A model generated the notes under the pieces. It was not told the origin of the DNA and made no database searches. It saw nothing but the letters and a program-made list of their open reading frames with translations. This document shows, piece after piece, positions 15,401-24,571 of a stretch of DNA of 64,000 bases. Positions within the stretch are counted from its first letter, which is position 1. Each line of letters opens with the position of its first letter. Position numbers and translations under genes: made by a program. Source of the stretch: JAJYKC01 sp963823105 (GTDB lineage: Bacteria; Acidobacteriota; Terriglobia; Bryobacterales; Bryobacteraceae); NCBI GenBank assembly GCA_963823105.1, contig CAWGKC010000001.1:558001-622000 (forward strand). Reading direction: 5' to 3'.

Positions 15401-17035
15401 GCCCGCGTGCGCCATTCGATCGCCGGCGTGCAGCTCATCTCGCCGCCGCCGCATCACGATATTTACTCGATCGAAGATCTGGCTCAGTTGATCTACGATC
15501 TGAAGAACGTCAACCCGAAGGCGCGCATTTCGGTGAAGCTGGTGGCGGAGGTGGGCGTGGGCACGGTGGCCGCCGGCGTCGCCAAAGCGCATGCCGACGT
15601 GGTTTTGATCAGCGGCCACGATGGAGGCACGGGCGCGTCGCCGTTAACCTCCATCAAGCACGCGGGCATTCCCTGGGAGCTGGGCCTGGCCGAAACGCAG
15701 CAGGTGCTGGTGATGAACGACCTGCGCAGCCGCATCTGCGTCCAGACCGACGGCAAGCTGCAAACCGGGCGCGACGTGGCCATCGCCGCTCTGCTGGGCG
15801 CCGAAGAGTTCGGCTTCTCCACCGCTCCGCTCGTTTCGATGGGCTGCATCATGATGCGCAAGTGCCATCTCAATACCTGCCCGGTCGGCATCGCCACGCA
15901 GGACCCGGCGCTGCGCAAGAAATTCGCCGGCCAGCCCGAGAACGTCATCAATTTCTTCTTCTACATCGCCGAAGAATTGCGCGAGATCATGGCGTCGCTC
16001 GGCTTCCGGACGATGGAAGAGATGGTCGGCCGCGTCGACATGATCGAAATGGCGCCGGCGGTCGATCATTGGAAGGCGCGCGGGCTGGATTTTTCGGCCA
16101 TTCTGTACAACCCGCAAGTGCCCGGCCGCGTCGGGCGGCGATGCACCATCGCGCAGGATCACGGTCTGGATCAGGCGCTCGATTTCAAACTCATCGATCA
16201 CGCCCGCGACGCGCTCGATCACCGCGCGCCGGTTCACTTCAAGCTTCCCATTCGCAACGTTCATCGCACGGTCGGCGCGATGCTGAGCGGGGAAATCGCC
16301 CGGCGCTACGGTTCCGAAGGTTTGCCGGAGGAGACCATCCGCTTCGAGTTCAACGGCTCGGCGGGCCAGAGCTTCGGCGCGTTTCTGTCGAAGGGCGTTT
16401 CGCTGTCTCTCGAAGGCGACGCGAACGACTATACCGGCAAGGGGCTTTCCGGCGGACGCATCGTCGTCTATCCTCCGAAGACCTCCACGTTTCTTCCCGA
16501 GGAGAACATCCTCATCGGCAACACCGCCCTCTATGGGGCCACCAGCGGGGAGGCGTTCTTCAACGGCGTGGCCGGGGAGCGTTTCGCCGTCCGCAACTCC
16601 GGCGCCACGGCGGTGGTCGAAGGAGTCGGCGATCACGGCTGCGAGTACATGACCAAGGGTCTGGTCGTCGTGCTTGGCAAAGCGGGGCGCAACTTCGCGG
16701 CCGGCATGACCGGCGGCGTCGCGTTCGTGCTCGACGAATCGGGCGATTTCGTTTCCGTGCTTTGCAATCGCGCCAGCGTCGATCTGGAACCGGTGACGGC
16801 GAACGACGACCTGCGGGCTCTTCACAATCTGATTCAACGCCACGCCGAGCTGACCGGCAGCCCGCGCGCCCGTTGGATTCTCGAAAATTGGGGCGAGATG
16901 CTGCCTCGATTCTGGAAAGTATTCCCGCACGAATTCAAGCGCGTCCTCGGCGTCCCGCGCGCCTTGGCGTGGCCTCGCTTCTCCCCCATCGCCGCAAGCT
17001 CCGCCGCGGCGGGCCAGGAGGTTTCGCATGGGTAA
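12452..17035 (+). CDS. gltB: Glutamate synthase, large (alpha) subunit
   Basis: About 1527 residues, full length. GTG at 12452 follows GAGG at 12440-12443 by eight bases; the upstream TTG at 12434 has no ribosome binding site. A short propeptide precedes the catalytic N-terminal Cys (about residue 23, in HDACGIGFV), which must be exposed by processing for the class II glutaminase. Then come the central domain, the FMN-binding synthase barrel (KRFATGAMSYGSIS; GEGGEDEARF), the 3Fe-4S cysteines in CIMMRKCHLNTCPVG (about 1132, 1138 and 1143) and the C-terminal GXGXG beta-helix. It makes two glutamates from glutamine and 2-oxoglutarate with GltD supplying electrons from NADPH. The 3' end overlaps gltD by 8 bases. 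Confidence 0.97.
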   Translation: MVYSNSLPAEQGLYNPANEHDACGIGFVVNINGEPSHDIILKGLQVLINLTHRGACGCDPETGDGAGILIQIPHKFFARECAALGFTLPPAGEYGLGMVFLPVEPSQRLLCEGIIERIVREEGLSVLGWRDAPVNVDAIGRIARASQPYIEQIFIRGAAGMTQDVLERKLFVIRKRAEWEIGNSAIHDKSFFYIPSLSSRTVIYKGLLLASQIGKFYNELLDPDAVSALCLVHQRFSTNTFPTWPLAHPYRYLCHNGEINTVRGNVNWMAARESVLQSPLFGEDIKKLRPIIQAGGSDSAALDNAVELLTLSGRSLPHVMAMLIPEAWDADSTMEPAKKAFYEYHASLMEPWDGPAAVAFTDGRVIGATLDRNGLRPARYLVTKDGLLIVASEIGVLPIKPENVAYKGRLQPGRMLLVDTVQGRIIPDEEIKATLAARQPYGQWLKENQITLDTLPEPPRVYESDLGTLVSRQRAFGYTEEDLRILLAPMAANGEEPLGSMGTDTPLACLSDRPQPLFHYFKQLFAQVTNPAIDPIREELVMSLTSYIGTERNILAETPQHCHTLKLPHPLLTNRDLEKLRRVSWGDFLATTLPMLFRASEGARELERALDGLCRRASLAIKSGYTVLILSDRGIDDEYAPIPSLLALSAVHHHLVRDGTRTQVALIIESGEPREVMHYCLLIGYGASAINPYLAIETLEDQALRGNLPHGATFESALKNYKKAINKGLLKVFSKMGISTLQSYRGAQVFEAIGLSKSLVERYFTGTPSRIDGVGLEALAREAKAKHDFSLIPATGSSTDLEAGGSYQFRANGEYHLFNPLTVSKLRHAVRQSSFATFREYTALIDDQSRRLCTLRGLMKFRTVPHPVPLEEVEPATSIVKRFATGAMSYGSISKEAHETLAIAMNRIGGKSNTGEGGEDEARFERDANGDWRRSAIKQVASARFGVTTNYLVNADELQIKIAQGAKPGEGGQLPGHKVDDEIARVRHSIAGVQLISPPPHHDIYSIEDLAQLIYDLKNVNPKARISVKLVAEVGVGTVAAGVAKAHADVVLISGHDGGTGASPLTSIKHAGIPWELGLAETQQVLVMNDLRSRICVQTDGKLQTGRDVAIAALLGAEEFGFSTAPLVSMGCIMMRKCHLNTCPVGIATQDPALRKKFAGQPENVINFFFYIAEELREIMASLGFRTMEEMVGRVDMIEMAPAVDHWKARGLDFSAILYNPQVPGRVGRRCTIAQDHGLDQALDFKLIDHARDALDHRAPVHFKLPIRNVHRTVGAMLSGEIARRYGSEGLPEETIRFEFNGSAGQSFGAFLSKGVSLSLEGDANDYTGKGLSGGRIVVYPPKTSTFLPEENILIGNTALYGATSGEAFFNGVAGERFAVRNSGATAVVEGVGDHGCEYMTKGLVVVLGKAGRNFAAGMTGGVAFVLDESGDFVSVLCNRASVDLEPVTANDDLRALHNLIQRHAELTGSPRARWILENWGEMLPRFWKVFPHEFKRVLGVPRALAWPRFSPIAASSAAAGQEVSHG

Positions 17036-18440
17036 GATCACCGGCTTCCTCGAATACCAACGCGAGACGCCGGTGCGCCGCCCCGTGGCCGAGCGCGTCA
17101 ACGATTGGTTCGAGGTTTACCAGCCCTTCGCCGACGACAGCGTCCGCACCCAAGGCGCCCGCTGCATGGATTGCGGCGTGCCCTTCTGCAATACGGGTTG
17201 CCCGGTGAATAACCTGATCCCCGATTGGAACGACCTGGTCTACCGCGACCGCTGGCGGGAAGCCGTCCGGACGCTGCACTCGACCAACAATTTTCCCGAC
17301 TTCACCGGACGCATCTGTCCCGCGCCCTGCGAAGCGGCCTGCGTGCTCGGCATCAACGAGCCGCCCGTGGCCATCAAGGCCATCGAAAAATCCATCGTCG
17401 AACACGCTTTTGGCGAAGGATGGATCGTGCCGGAGCCGCCTCGCGAACGCACCGGCAAGCGCATCGCCGTCGTCGGGTCCGGTCCCGCCGGTCTTGCCGC
17501 CGCGCAACAGTTGAACCGCGCCGGACACTGGGTGGTGGTGTTTGAAAAAGCCGATCGCATCGGAGGCCTGCTGCGCTACGGCATCCCGGAATTCAAGCTC
17601 GAAAAGCGCGTGCTCGACCGCCGCCTCGATCAATTGCTCGCCGAGGGCGTGGAATTCCGCGCGGGCGTCCACGCCGGGGTGGATATTTCCGCCGACGAAC
17701 TGCGCAAAACTTTTCACGCCGTGCTGCTCGCCGCCGGAGCCGAGCGGCCGCGCGATTTGCCCGTTCCCGGCCGCGAGTTGAACGGCGTTCATTTCGCCAT
17801 GGAGTACCTGCCTCAGGCCAATCGCGTCTGTCTCGGCGACACGGTTCCCAACCAGATCCTCGCCACCGGGAAGCACGTGGTCATCATCGGCGGCGGCGAC
17901 ACCGGGGCCGATTGTCTGGGCACCGCCCACCGGCAAAAAGCGGCCTCCGTCCGGCAATGGGAGATCCTGCCCACTCCTCCGTCCGAGCGCTCCGCGAACA
18001 CGCCTTGGCCCCTGTGGCCGCTCCAGCTTCGCGTCGAGAGCGCACATGAAGAAGGCGGCCGCCGCGAATGGAGCCTCGCCACGGCGCGCTTGGAAGGCGA
18101 CTCGGACGGCAACGTTCGAAAACTTCACGCCATGCAAGTGGGACCGGCGCCGAAGTTCGAACCTATCCCCGGCACCGAATTCTCCGTGGATGCCGATCTC
18201 GTGCTGCTCGCCATGGGTTTCACCGGCCCCGTGCGCGACGGTCTCCTCGCGCAACTCGGCGTAGCGCTCGACGCCCGCGGCAATGTCAAGACAGACTCTT
18301 CTTACGCCTCCAGCGTCCCCGACGTCTTCGCCGCAGGCGACGCCCGCCGCGGCCAATCTCTCGTCGTCTGGGCGATCGCCGAAGGCCGGGAAGCGGCCGC
18401 CGCCATCGACCGCTGCCTGCGCAAAGAACTCGCCGCCTGA
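17028..18440 (+). CDS. gltD: Glutamate synthase, small (beta) subunit
   Basis: 470 residues. The N-terminal cysteines CMDCGVPFCNTGCP and CPAPCEAAC bind 4Fe-4S clusters; GSGPAGLAAAQQL is the FAD Rossmann motif at about 147-159 and IIGGGDTGADC the NADPH motif at about 285-295. It oxidises NADPH and passes electrons through FAD and Fe-S centres to the large subunit. Its ATG overlaps the end of gltB, so translation is probably coupled. Intact, no unusual features. Confidence 0.97.
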   Translation: MGKITGFLEYQRETPVRRPVAERVNDWFEVYQPFADDSVRTQGARCMDCGVPFCNTGCPVNNLIPDWNDLVYRDRWREAVRTLHSTNNFPDFTGRICPAPCEAACVLGINEPPVAIKAIEKSIVEHAFGEGWIVPEPPRERTGKRIAVVGSGPAGLAAAQQLNRAGHWVVVFEKADRIGGLLRYGIPEFKLEKRVLDRRLDQLLAEGVEFRAGVHAGVDISADELRKTFHAVLLAAGAERPRDLPVPGRELNGVHFAMEYLPQANRVCLGDTVPNQILATGKHVVIIGGGDTGADCLGTAHRQKAASVRQWEILPTPPSERSANTPWPLWPLQLRVESAHEEGGRREWSLATARLEGDSDGNVRKLHAMQVGPAPKFEPIPGTEFSVDADLVLLAMGFTGPVRDGLLAQLGVALDARGNVKTDSSYASSVPDVFAAGDARRGQSLVVWAIAEGREAAAAIDRCLRKELAA

Positions 18441-18498
18441 GGGCGTTTGTTTTCCGCATTACACGATCCACTTTTTTTAGTTTCGTTTCATTTTGTTC

Positions 18499-18527
18499 TT
18501 GACCGTTTCCGGGAACGACTGTAAACT
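18499..18527 (+). promoter_or_regulatory. Promoter of the TonB/Oar receptor gene
   Basis: TTGACC (18499-18504), 17-base spacer, TAAACT (18522-18527), about 50 bases before the start at 18578. The spacer contains a small TTCC-G-GGAA dyad. Confidence 0.65.
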
Positions 18528-18577
18528 CCAAGTAAGCATCGCCAAGTTGGCGAATTCTTGGTTTCGGGGAGAAAAAT

Positions 18578-21500
18578 ATGACGCCACGCCGGCTCGTATT
18601 CACTGCTTTTTTGCTTTCGTTTAGCGTCACCGGTTACGCGCAAAGCCAAGCCACCAGCGCGCAGTTGAATGGAACGGTGGAGGATCCCAACGGCGCCGGC
18701 GTTCCGGGCGCCAAGGTCACTCTCACCAATCCGGCCACGGGATTCACAAGGGAATTCACCACCGGCGACTCCGGCGCGTACTCGATCAACCTCATTCCAC
18801 CCGGCCAATATCAACTGACCGTCGACAAGGCCGGTTTCAGCACCTACAAGCAAACCAACATCGTCCTTGAGCTGGGACAGTCCTCCACGTTGAACGCGAA
18901 ACTCTCTATCGGCGCGGTGGCGCAGACGGTTGAAGTCGAGGCGAGCGCGCCGATTCTCGACACGGGAAATTCCGACATCGGGTCGGAGGTGGGGAGCAAA
19001 CAAGCGGTGGAGCTGCCGCTAAACATCCGCAACGTCTTCGGGCTTGTTTCCCTCGACTCCAGCGTCAATAATTCCCAGCAAAATCAGGCGCTCAATCCAC
19101 CGGGCTCGCAAGGGAACGTCGATCAGGACATTTCGTTTTTCAACTTCGGCGGAGCTCGATTCGGCACCACCGCGTTCCTGTTGGACGGCCACTGGGACGC
19201 CGCGGGCGATTGGGGCGGCATCATCTATGTGCCCAGCGTCGACGAACTTCAGGAGTTTAAAATTCAGACCAATTCCTTCTCCGCCCAATACGGCTGGAGC
19301 ATGGGCAACGTCGTCAACGCGATCACCAAGTCCGGCACGCGGGATTTCCACGGCGACGCTTTCGAATTCCTGCGGAACAGCGATTTCGACGCCAATAATT
19401 ACTTTAATAACCTGGAAGGTTTGGCCCGCCCGCATTTTGAACGGAATCAGTTCGGATTCACCGCCGGCGGTCCCGTCAATATCCCCAAGCTCTACCACCA
19501 ACGCGATAAGACCTTCATCTTCGGGACCTACGAAGGACTGCGGCAGCAGACGCCCACGACGCTGGTGAGCACGGTGCCCACGGCGCTCGAACGGCAAGGC
19601 AATTTCTCCCAAACTTTTAATCCGGACGGAACCTTGGCGATGATCTATAACCCGTTCACAACCCGCCAGGTGAACGGCCAGTTCGTTCGAGATCCGTTCC
19701 CGGGAAACGTCATCCCGGCGGGCCTTCTCGACGCTTCCGCGATAAAACTGCTCAGCTATTATCCAAACCCGAACCGGCCCGGCAGCCCTCTCACCGGCAC
19801 GCAGAATTTCGCCGGCACCGCCGGTCTTCCCACCGACAGCGATCAATATACGATCCGTGTCGATCACAATATTAACGACAGCCAGCGCTTGTTCGCGCGG
19901 TGGTCGCAAAAACGGCAATTCAAGCAGCTTTCCGGCGATTTCTTCGGAACCAACGATCCCGGTGGAAACGGCACACTGGCGCCCGACAACCGCTTCGACG
20001 GCGCCATGGGCTATAGCTTCGCCATTTCCCCCACGCTGGTTCTCGATACGAATTTCGGATGGGGCCGTTGGGTGGAAGGACGCAAACCGCAGGGCGTTCC
20101 TTTCGATGTAACGCAAGTAGGTCTCCCGGCTCTTCTCAACAGCGTCGGCGGTCCCGGCGCATTCCCTAGCGTGACGATCGCCGGAATGAATTCCCTCGGA
20201 TCGGGAGGTCTTAACGCCACTCCGCGCGAGGCGCGGACCTTCGGCGCGGACGTCACCAAGATCGCCGGCTCGCACACCATCTCCGTCGGATTCACGGGGA
20301 TTATTCTGGTGTTGAATACTTTCAATTCGACCCAGGCGTCGTTTAATTTCGGCCAGGATTTCACCCAAGGTCCGTTTCCCGTTTCGGCCAATCAGGACAG
20401 CGGAGTCGGTCTGGCCTCTTTCCTGCTCGGCACCGGCGACGGCGGCGGCGCTACGATCAACGCCGACGCCGCGTTCACGAAGAAATACTACGGCGCTTAT
20501 ATTAACGACCAATGGAAGGTCACTCGCCACCTGACTCTCAACCTCGGCCTGCGCTGGGATATCCAAACCGCGCCTACGGACCGGTTCGACCGGCTCTCGT
20601 ACTTTACGCTGGCGCAAAATCCAATCAGCAGCCAGGTTGGCATGAATCTCCCCGGTTCCCTTCAATACACCGGAGGCGCGAATCCTCGCGGCGTCTACGC
20701 TCCCCAGACCGCCAATTTCGCGCCCCGGATCGGTTTGTCCTATTCGCCCATCGACAAGCTCGTGTTCCGTTCCGGCTACGGCATTTTTTACACGCCGGCG
20801 ATGGAGTTCGGCGATTATCAAGGCCTGAGCCTGAACGGCTTTACTGAAACGACGCCGTACATCGGCAGCGTCAACGGCGTCACTCCGCAAAACCTCCTCA
20901 GCAACCCATTTCCGAATGGCCTGTTATCGCCTCCGGGAAAATCCGCCGGCGCGGCGACCAACGTCGGCCAGAGCATCAACGCCGTCTTCCGCGGCCGCCC
21001 TACGCCCTATGTCGAGCAATGGGCCGGCGGTCTTCAATACGAAGTGATGCCCGATACCATCCTGCAAGCCAACTACGTCGGGAGCCATGGCCTGAAGCTT
21101 CTCTTCGGCAACGGCGGGACGCAGTTGAACGCCTTGCCCACGGCCGATCTATCGCTCGGCAACGCTCTATTGAATCCCGTCGCCAATCCGTTTTACGGAG
21201 TGATCAACAACAGCTCGATCGGCGGCCCAACCATTCCCTACGGCCAATTGCTGCGGCCGTTTCCGGAGTATACGGGCGTCACCGACGTGCAAGCGCCGTC
21301 CGCGTTCAGCACATACAACGCCTTGACGCTCTCGGCGAGCCGGAGATTCCATAACGGTCTGCAGTTCCTTGTCTCCTACACCTGGTCGAAATTCCTGACA
21401 AACTCCGAAGGCCCGGAAGGATGGTCCGCCGGTCAAGCCCAAACCGTTCGCAACTGGTACGACACGGCGCTCGAAAAATCCTACGCCGCCGACGACATTC

Positions 21501-22036
21501 CGCACTCCCTCGTCGCCAGCTATGTTTACGAGCTGCCGGTTGGCAAGGGCAAAGCGCTCAATTTGACGCACGGAGTATCCAACGCCATCTTCGGCGGCTG
21601 GCAGATCACCGGCATCTCGACGTTCAAGGACGGCTTTCCGCTTTCTCTCACCGCGAACAACAACAACACGAATTCCTTTGGAGGCGGACAGCGTCCGAAC
21701 ATCGTGGGAAATCCCGCGGCCACGAATCAGTCGATCTATCAGTGGTTCAACACCGCCGCCTTCGCTCAGCCCGCGCCGTTCACTTTCGGCAACGCGCCGC
21801 GCACGGCCGGCTACATACGTTCCCTGGGAATTCTCAACACCGACGCGACGCTGGAGAAATACTTCGGGCTGTGGAACGAGTCGAGCAAGCTGCAATTCCG
21901 GGCGGAGTTTTACAACCTGTTCAATCGCACCGGCCTTTACGCGCCCGACACCGCCTTCGGCGACGCGACGTTTGGCCAGGTCTCCGGCGCTTATCCCGGC
22001 CGTTCCATTCAACTCGCTTTGAAGCTCTATTGGTGA
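18578..22036 (+). CDS. TonB-dependent receptor, Oar-like with carboxypeptidase-regulatory domain
   Basis: 1152 residues, preceded by a GGGGAGAA ribosome binding site. Signal peptide ends GYA-Q (about 22). Residues about 27-110 are a carboxypeptidase-regulatory-like fold (LNGTVEDPNGAGVPGAKVTLTN, then GAYSINLIPPGQYQLTV). A TonB plug follows (about 115-240, with the ITKSGTRDFHGDAFEF signature common in acidobacterial Oar proteins), then the long beta-barrel ending in LALKLYW with the terminal aromatic residue needed for outer-membrane insertion. It likely transports or binds large polymers, such as glycans or peptides, at the outer membrane. It is followed by a TPR lipoprotein-like gene. The ligand is unknown; acidobacteria carry many such paralogues. 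Confidence 0.92.
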   Translation: MTPRRLVFTAFLLSFSVTGYAQSQATSAQLNGTVEDPNGAGVPGAKVTLTNPATGFTREFTTGDSGAYSINLIPPGQYQLTVDKAGFSTYKQTNIVLELGQSSTLNAKLSIGAVAQTVEVEASAPILDTGNSDIGSEVGSKQAVELPLNIRNVFGLVSLDSSVNNSQQNQALNPPGSQGNVDQDISFFNFGGARFGTTAFLLDGHWDAAGDWGGIIYVPSVDELQEFKIQTNSFSAQYGWSMGNVVNAITKSGTRDFHGDAFEFLRNSDFDANNYFNNLEGLARPHFERNQFGFTAGGPVNIPKLYHQRDKTFIFGTYEGLRQQTPTTLVSTVPTALERQGNFSQTFNPDGTLAMIYNPFTTRQVNGQFVRDPFPGNVIPAGLLDASAIKLLSYYPNPNRPGSPLTGTQNFAGTAGLPTDSDQYTIRVDHNINDSQRLFARWSQKRQFKQLSGDFFGTNDPGGNGTLAPDNRFDGAMGYSFAISPTLVLDTNFGWGRWVEGRKPQGVPFDVTQVGLPALLNSVGGPGAFPSVTIAGMNSLGSGGLNATPREARTFGADVTKIAGSHTISVGFTGIILVLNTFNSTQASFNFGQDFTQGPFPVSANQDSGVGLASFLLGTGDGGGATINADAAFTKKYYGAYINDQWKVTRHLTLNLGLRWDIQTAPTDRFDRLSYFTLAQNPISSQVGMNLPGSLQYTGGANPRGVYAPQTANFAPRIGLSYSPIDKLVFRSGYGIFYTPAMEFGDYQGLSLNGFTETTPYIGSVNGVTPQNLLSNPFPNGLLSPPGKSAGAATNVGQSINAVFRGRPTPYVEQWAGGLQYEVMPDTILQANYVGSHGLKLLFGNGGTQLNALPTADLSLGNALLNPVANPFYGVINNSSIGGPTIPYGQLLRPFPEYTGVTDVQAPSAFSTYNALTLSASRRFHNGLQFLVSYTWSKFLTNSEGPEGWSAGQAQTVRNWYDTALEKSYAADDIPHSLVASYVYELPVGKGKALNLTHGVSNAIFGGWQITGISTFKDGFPLSLTANNNNTNSFGGGQRPNIVGNPAATNQSIYQWFNTAAFAQPAPFTFGNAPRTAGYIRSLGILNTDATLEKYFGLWNESSKLQFRAEFYNLFNRTGLYAPDTAFGDATFGQVSGAYPGRSIQLALKLYW

Positions 22037-22077
22037 GGCTCTGGACATCGCCCGCCACGCGGCCCTAACCTGAGGAA

Positions 22078-23211
22078 GTGCGCTGGCTTCTCATCGCCTG
22101 TTGCGGAGCGTTGTTCGCGCAGGAAGCGGACTTGGCGGCGCGCATCCACGAAGCCCAGTCCGCCGGACGCTATGCGGAGGCCGCGAAGCTCTATGCCGCT
22201 CTCATCGCCGGCGGCGAGGACTCTCCGCCCATTCGCAGCAACTACGGCTTGATGCTGCATCTTTCGGGCGACAACACGAAGGCCATCGAACAGTTCCGAA
22301 TCGCTTTGCGCGGCGACTCTCATCTGGAGGCCGCCAATTTGTTCCTCGGCGTCTCGCTGGTCGATCTGCATCGCGCCGCGGAAGCGCTGCCCTATCTCCA
22401 ACTCGCGGTGGACGGGGATCGCGCCGCGCCCGCGCCAAGGCTCGCGCTCGGCAAGTGCTATGTCGCGCTGCGCCGCTTTCAGGAGGCGCACGCCATTTTC
22501 GAGAAACTGGCGCAATCCGATCCGTCCTCCGCCGAGGCCTGGTACGGCTTGGGGATCACCGCCCGCAGCTTAGCGCAAGAACAGCTCAGCAGGGCGGCGC
22601 GCGGTGGATCCGTCGATACCGTGGCGGGGAGGACGCTGCTCGACGAGGCCGGGAAAGCCTTGAGCCGCGCCATCGATCTCGAACCGAATTCCATCGAAGC
22701 CCATTTGATCCTCGCCGAATCGCTGAGCGAGTCGGGCAAGCTGGTGGACGCCGTGCCCGAATATCAAAACGTCATCCGTCTCGCTCCCGGAATGGCCGCC
22801 GGTTATCTCGGGCTGGCCACGGCCTACTGGAAGACGGGCGCGTTCGACGACGCCTTACCCCCTCTTCTCCAAGCTCTCAAACTTTCGCCGCGGGACCCCG
22901 AGGCGAATGCCATTTGCGCCGACATTCTCATCCGCGATAACGACTACGTGGGCGCCCGGAAACGCGCCGCCATCGCCGTCGCAGGCAATCCCGCGCTCCC
23001 CGCCACGCGGGTCGTTCTGGCGCGCATCGCTCTTCACGACAAACAGCCGCGGCGCGCCGCCGACGAATTGGAGAAAGTCGCCAACGCCGATCCCGACGGC
23101 AGCTATCATTTTCTGTTGTGGCGGGCCTATAAACTGCTGGGCCAGGATGCGCCGGCCGAAAAGGCGCTCGCCGAATACAAGCGCCTGCGCGCCGCCGCCA
23201 CGCCCAAGTAG
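22078..23211 (+). CDS. Secreted TPR-repeat protein
   Basis: 377 residues from a GTG start directly behind TGAGGAA. The N-terminal MRWLLIACCGALFAQ looks like a short signal peptide. The body is a chain of 34-residue TPR units (e.g. AEAWYGLGITARSLAQEQLS, AAGYLGLATAYWKTGAFDDALPPL, PEANAICADILIRDNDYVGARK), from about 20 to 370. TPR superhelices scaffold protein contacts, here probably in the periplasm. It lies 41 bases after the Oar receptor on the same strand and may be co-transcribed. No enzymatic domain is visible. Confidence 0.8.
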   Translation: MRWLLIACCGALFAQEADLAARIHEAQSAGRYAEAAKLYAALIAGGEDSPPIRSNYGLMLHLSGDNTKAIEQFRIALRGDSHLEAANLFLGVSLVDLHRAAEALPYLQLAVDGDRAAPAPRLALGKCYVALRRFQEAHAIFEKLAQSDPSSAEAWYGLGITARSLAQEQLSRAARGGSVDTVAGRTLLDEAGKALSRAIDLEPNSIEAHLILAESLSESGKLVDAVPEYQNVIRLAPGMAAGYLGLATAYWKTGAFDDALPPLLQALKLSPRDPEANAICADILIRDNDYVGARKRAAIAVAGNPALPATRVVLARIALHDKQPRRAADELEKVANADPDGSYHFLLWRAYKLLGQDAPAEKALAEYKRLRAAATPK

Positions 23212-23212
23212 A

Positions 23213-24520
23213 TCAGGGCTGGCTGCGCAAACGCCGTTCGCGTTCGAGCGCCGCCTGGCGGATCGCCGAGGAGCGGTTCATCGCCTCCTCCGCTTCCTTT
23301 CCGTTCCCCAACTTTTTCAGCGCTTGCGCCAGTTGATAGTGGATCTCCCCTTTGTCGTCGGACGGCGCCGCCAGCCGCAGTTGCGCCGCCGCCTTCGCGT
23401 ACTCGCCCATGTGCAGATACGCCTTGCCTAAATCGGCGCGCGCGGCCAATGCGTCCGGTTCGGCTTGAAGGAATTTTTCGAGCAACGGCGCAGCCTCCCG
23501 GTCGCGATGTTGGCGTACGGCGATATTGGCGAGTTCATAGGCCGCCCGCGGAGCGCCGGGATCGAGGCGCAGCGCGGCCTCCAACGCCTTGCGGGCATCG
23601 TCGAACTCGCCCAACTCCCAGTACACGGTGCCGGCGCCGAGCAGCGGCGCGGGACTGTCCGGTTGCAGCTTCGCCGCTTTTAGGTAATGATCGAGCGCTT
23701 CGGGAAACTGCCGATGCTGGCGGTTTACATCGCCAAGAAAGACGTGCGCCTGCCAGGAATCCGGCGCCAGCGATACGAAGCGCAAGAAAGCCTCGCGCGA
23801 TTTTCCCGCCAGCGCGCGCGACTTATCGTACTGCGCCTCCGCCTCCGGCGCCGCCGTATCCGCGGCCTTCGCCGCTTCGCCAAACGCTTCCTCGGCCAAC
23901 CGACCGCTCCCTTCGGCGAGCAGATATTCGCCGAGAAGTTTTTTTGAAAAGTACGCCGCCCCCGGCATCTTCGAAAGCGCCCGTGAAGCGTCTTCGGCCA
24001 TGCGTTCGTAAACCACCGCCTGTCCGTACCAGGCGTTTGAGTCCTCCGGCGCGCTCGAAGTGCGTTTTTCGTAGAGCCGCGCCGCTTCGTCAAATTGTCC
24101 TAATCCGAGCCGCGCGCTCGCCAACCCCAGCAGCGCGTCGCGGTTGTCCGGCTGATCGCGCAGCACGCGTTCCAGCGGAGCGGCCGCTTCCTTCAACCGG
24201 TTCAGGCGGATCGCCGCCAACCCGGCGATGAGCGCCGCGGGGGAGGAGTCCGGCTGCTTCGCCAGCGCCTGCGAAGCCGAATCCCAGGCGTCTCGATACT
24301 TGCCGGCGGCGTAATCCACCACCGCTAAATTACTCAGCGCTTCGGGCGCGCCAGGCCGTAGCGCGAGAGCTTCGCGGTACTTGGCGATGGCGCCCGCGTA
24401 GTTCCCCGCTTGGCTCAGCGCCGCCGCCTGGGAGAACAGTTCGGCATAGTTGTCCGCCGCCTCTAGCAGCGCCGCGCAGCCCATCGCCATGCAGAACACG
24501 CCCGCCGCTCCCTTCCTCAT
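23213..24520 (-). CDS. Secreted TPR-repeat protein
   Basis: 435 residues with a signal peptide (MRKGAAGVFCMAMGCAALLEAA). At least eight TPR-type repeats fill about residues 25-420 (e.g. AGNYAGAIAKYREALALRPGAPEALSNLAVVDY). It is convergent with the preceding TPR gene, with stops one base apart, and divergent from dcd with about 50 bases between. It shares repeat style with its neighbour, so the two may be old duplicates in opposite orientation. Function unknown. Confidence 0.8.
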   Translation of the reverse strand: MRKGAAGVFCMAMGCAALLEAADNYAELFSQAAALSQAGNYAGAIAKYREALALRPGAPEALSNLAVVDYAAGKYRDAWDSASQALAKQPDSSPAALIAGLAAIRLNRLKEAAAPLERVLRDQPDNRDALLGLASARLGLGQFDEAARLYEKRTSSAPEDSNAWYGQAVVYERMAEDASRALSKMPGAAYFSKKLLGEYLLAEGSGRLAEEAFGEAAKAADTAAPEAEAQYDKSRALAGKSREAFLRFVSLAPDSWQAHVFLGDVNRQHRQFPEALDHYLKAAKLQPDSPAPLLGAGTVYWELGEFDDARKALEAALRLDPGAPRAAYELANIAVRQHRDREAAPLLEKFLQAEPDALAARADLGKAYLHMGEYAKAAAQLRLAAPSDDKGEIHYQLAQALKKLGNGKEAEEAMNRSSAIRQAALERERRLRSQP

Positions 24521-24571
24521 AGCCGAATTATACGTCCGCCTCCATGCGTCTCATTGATAAGCTAAAGGGCG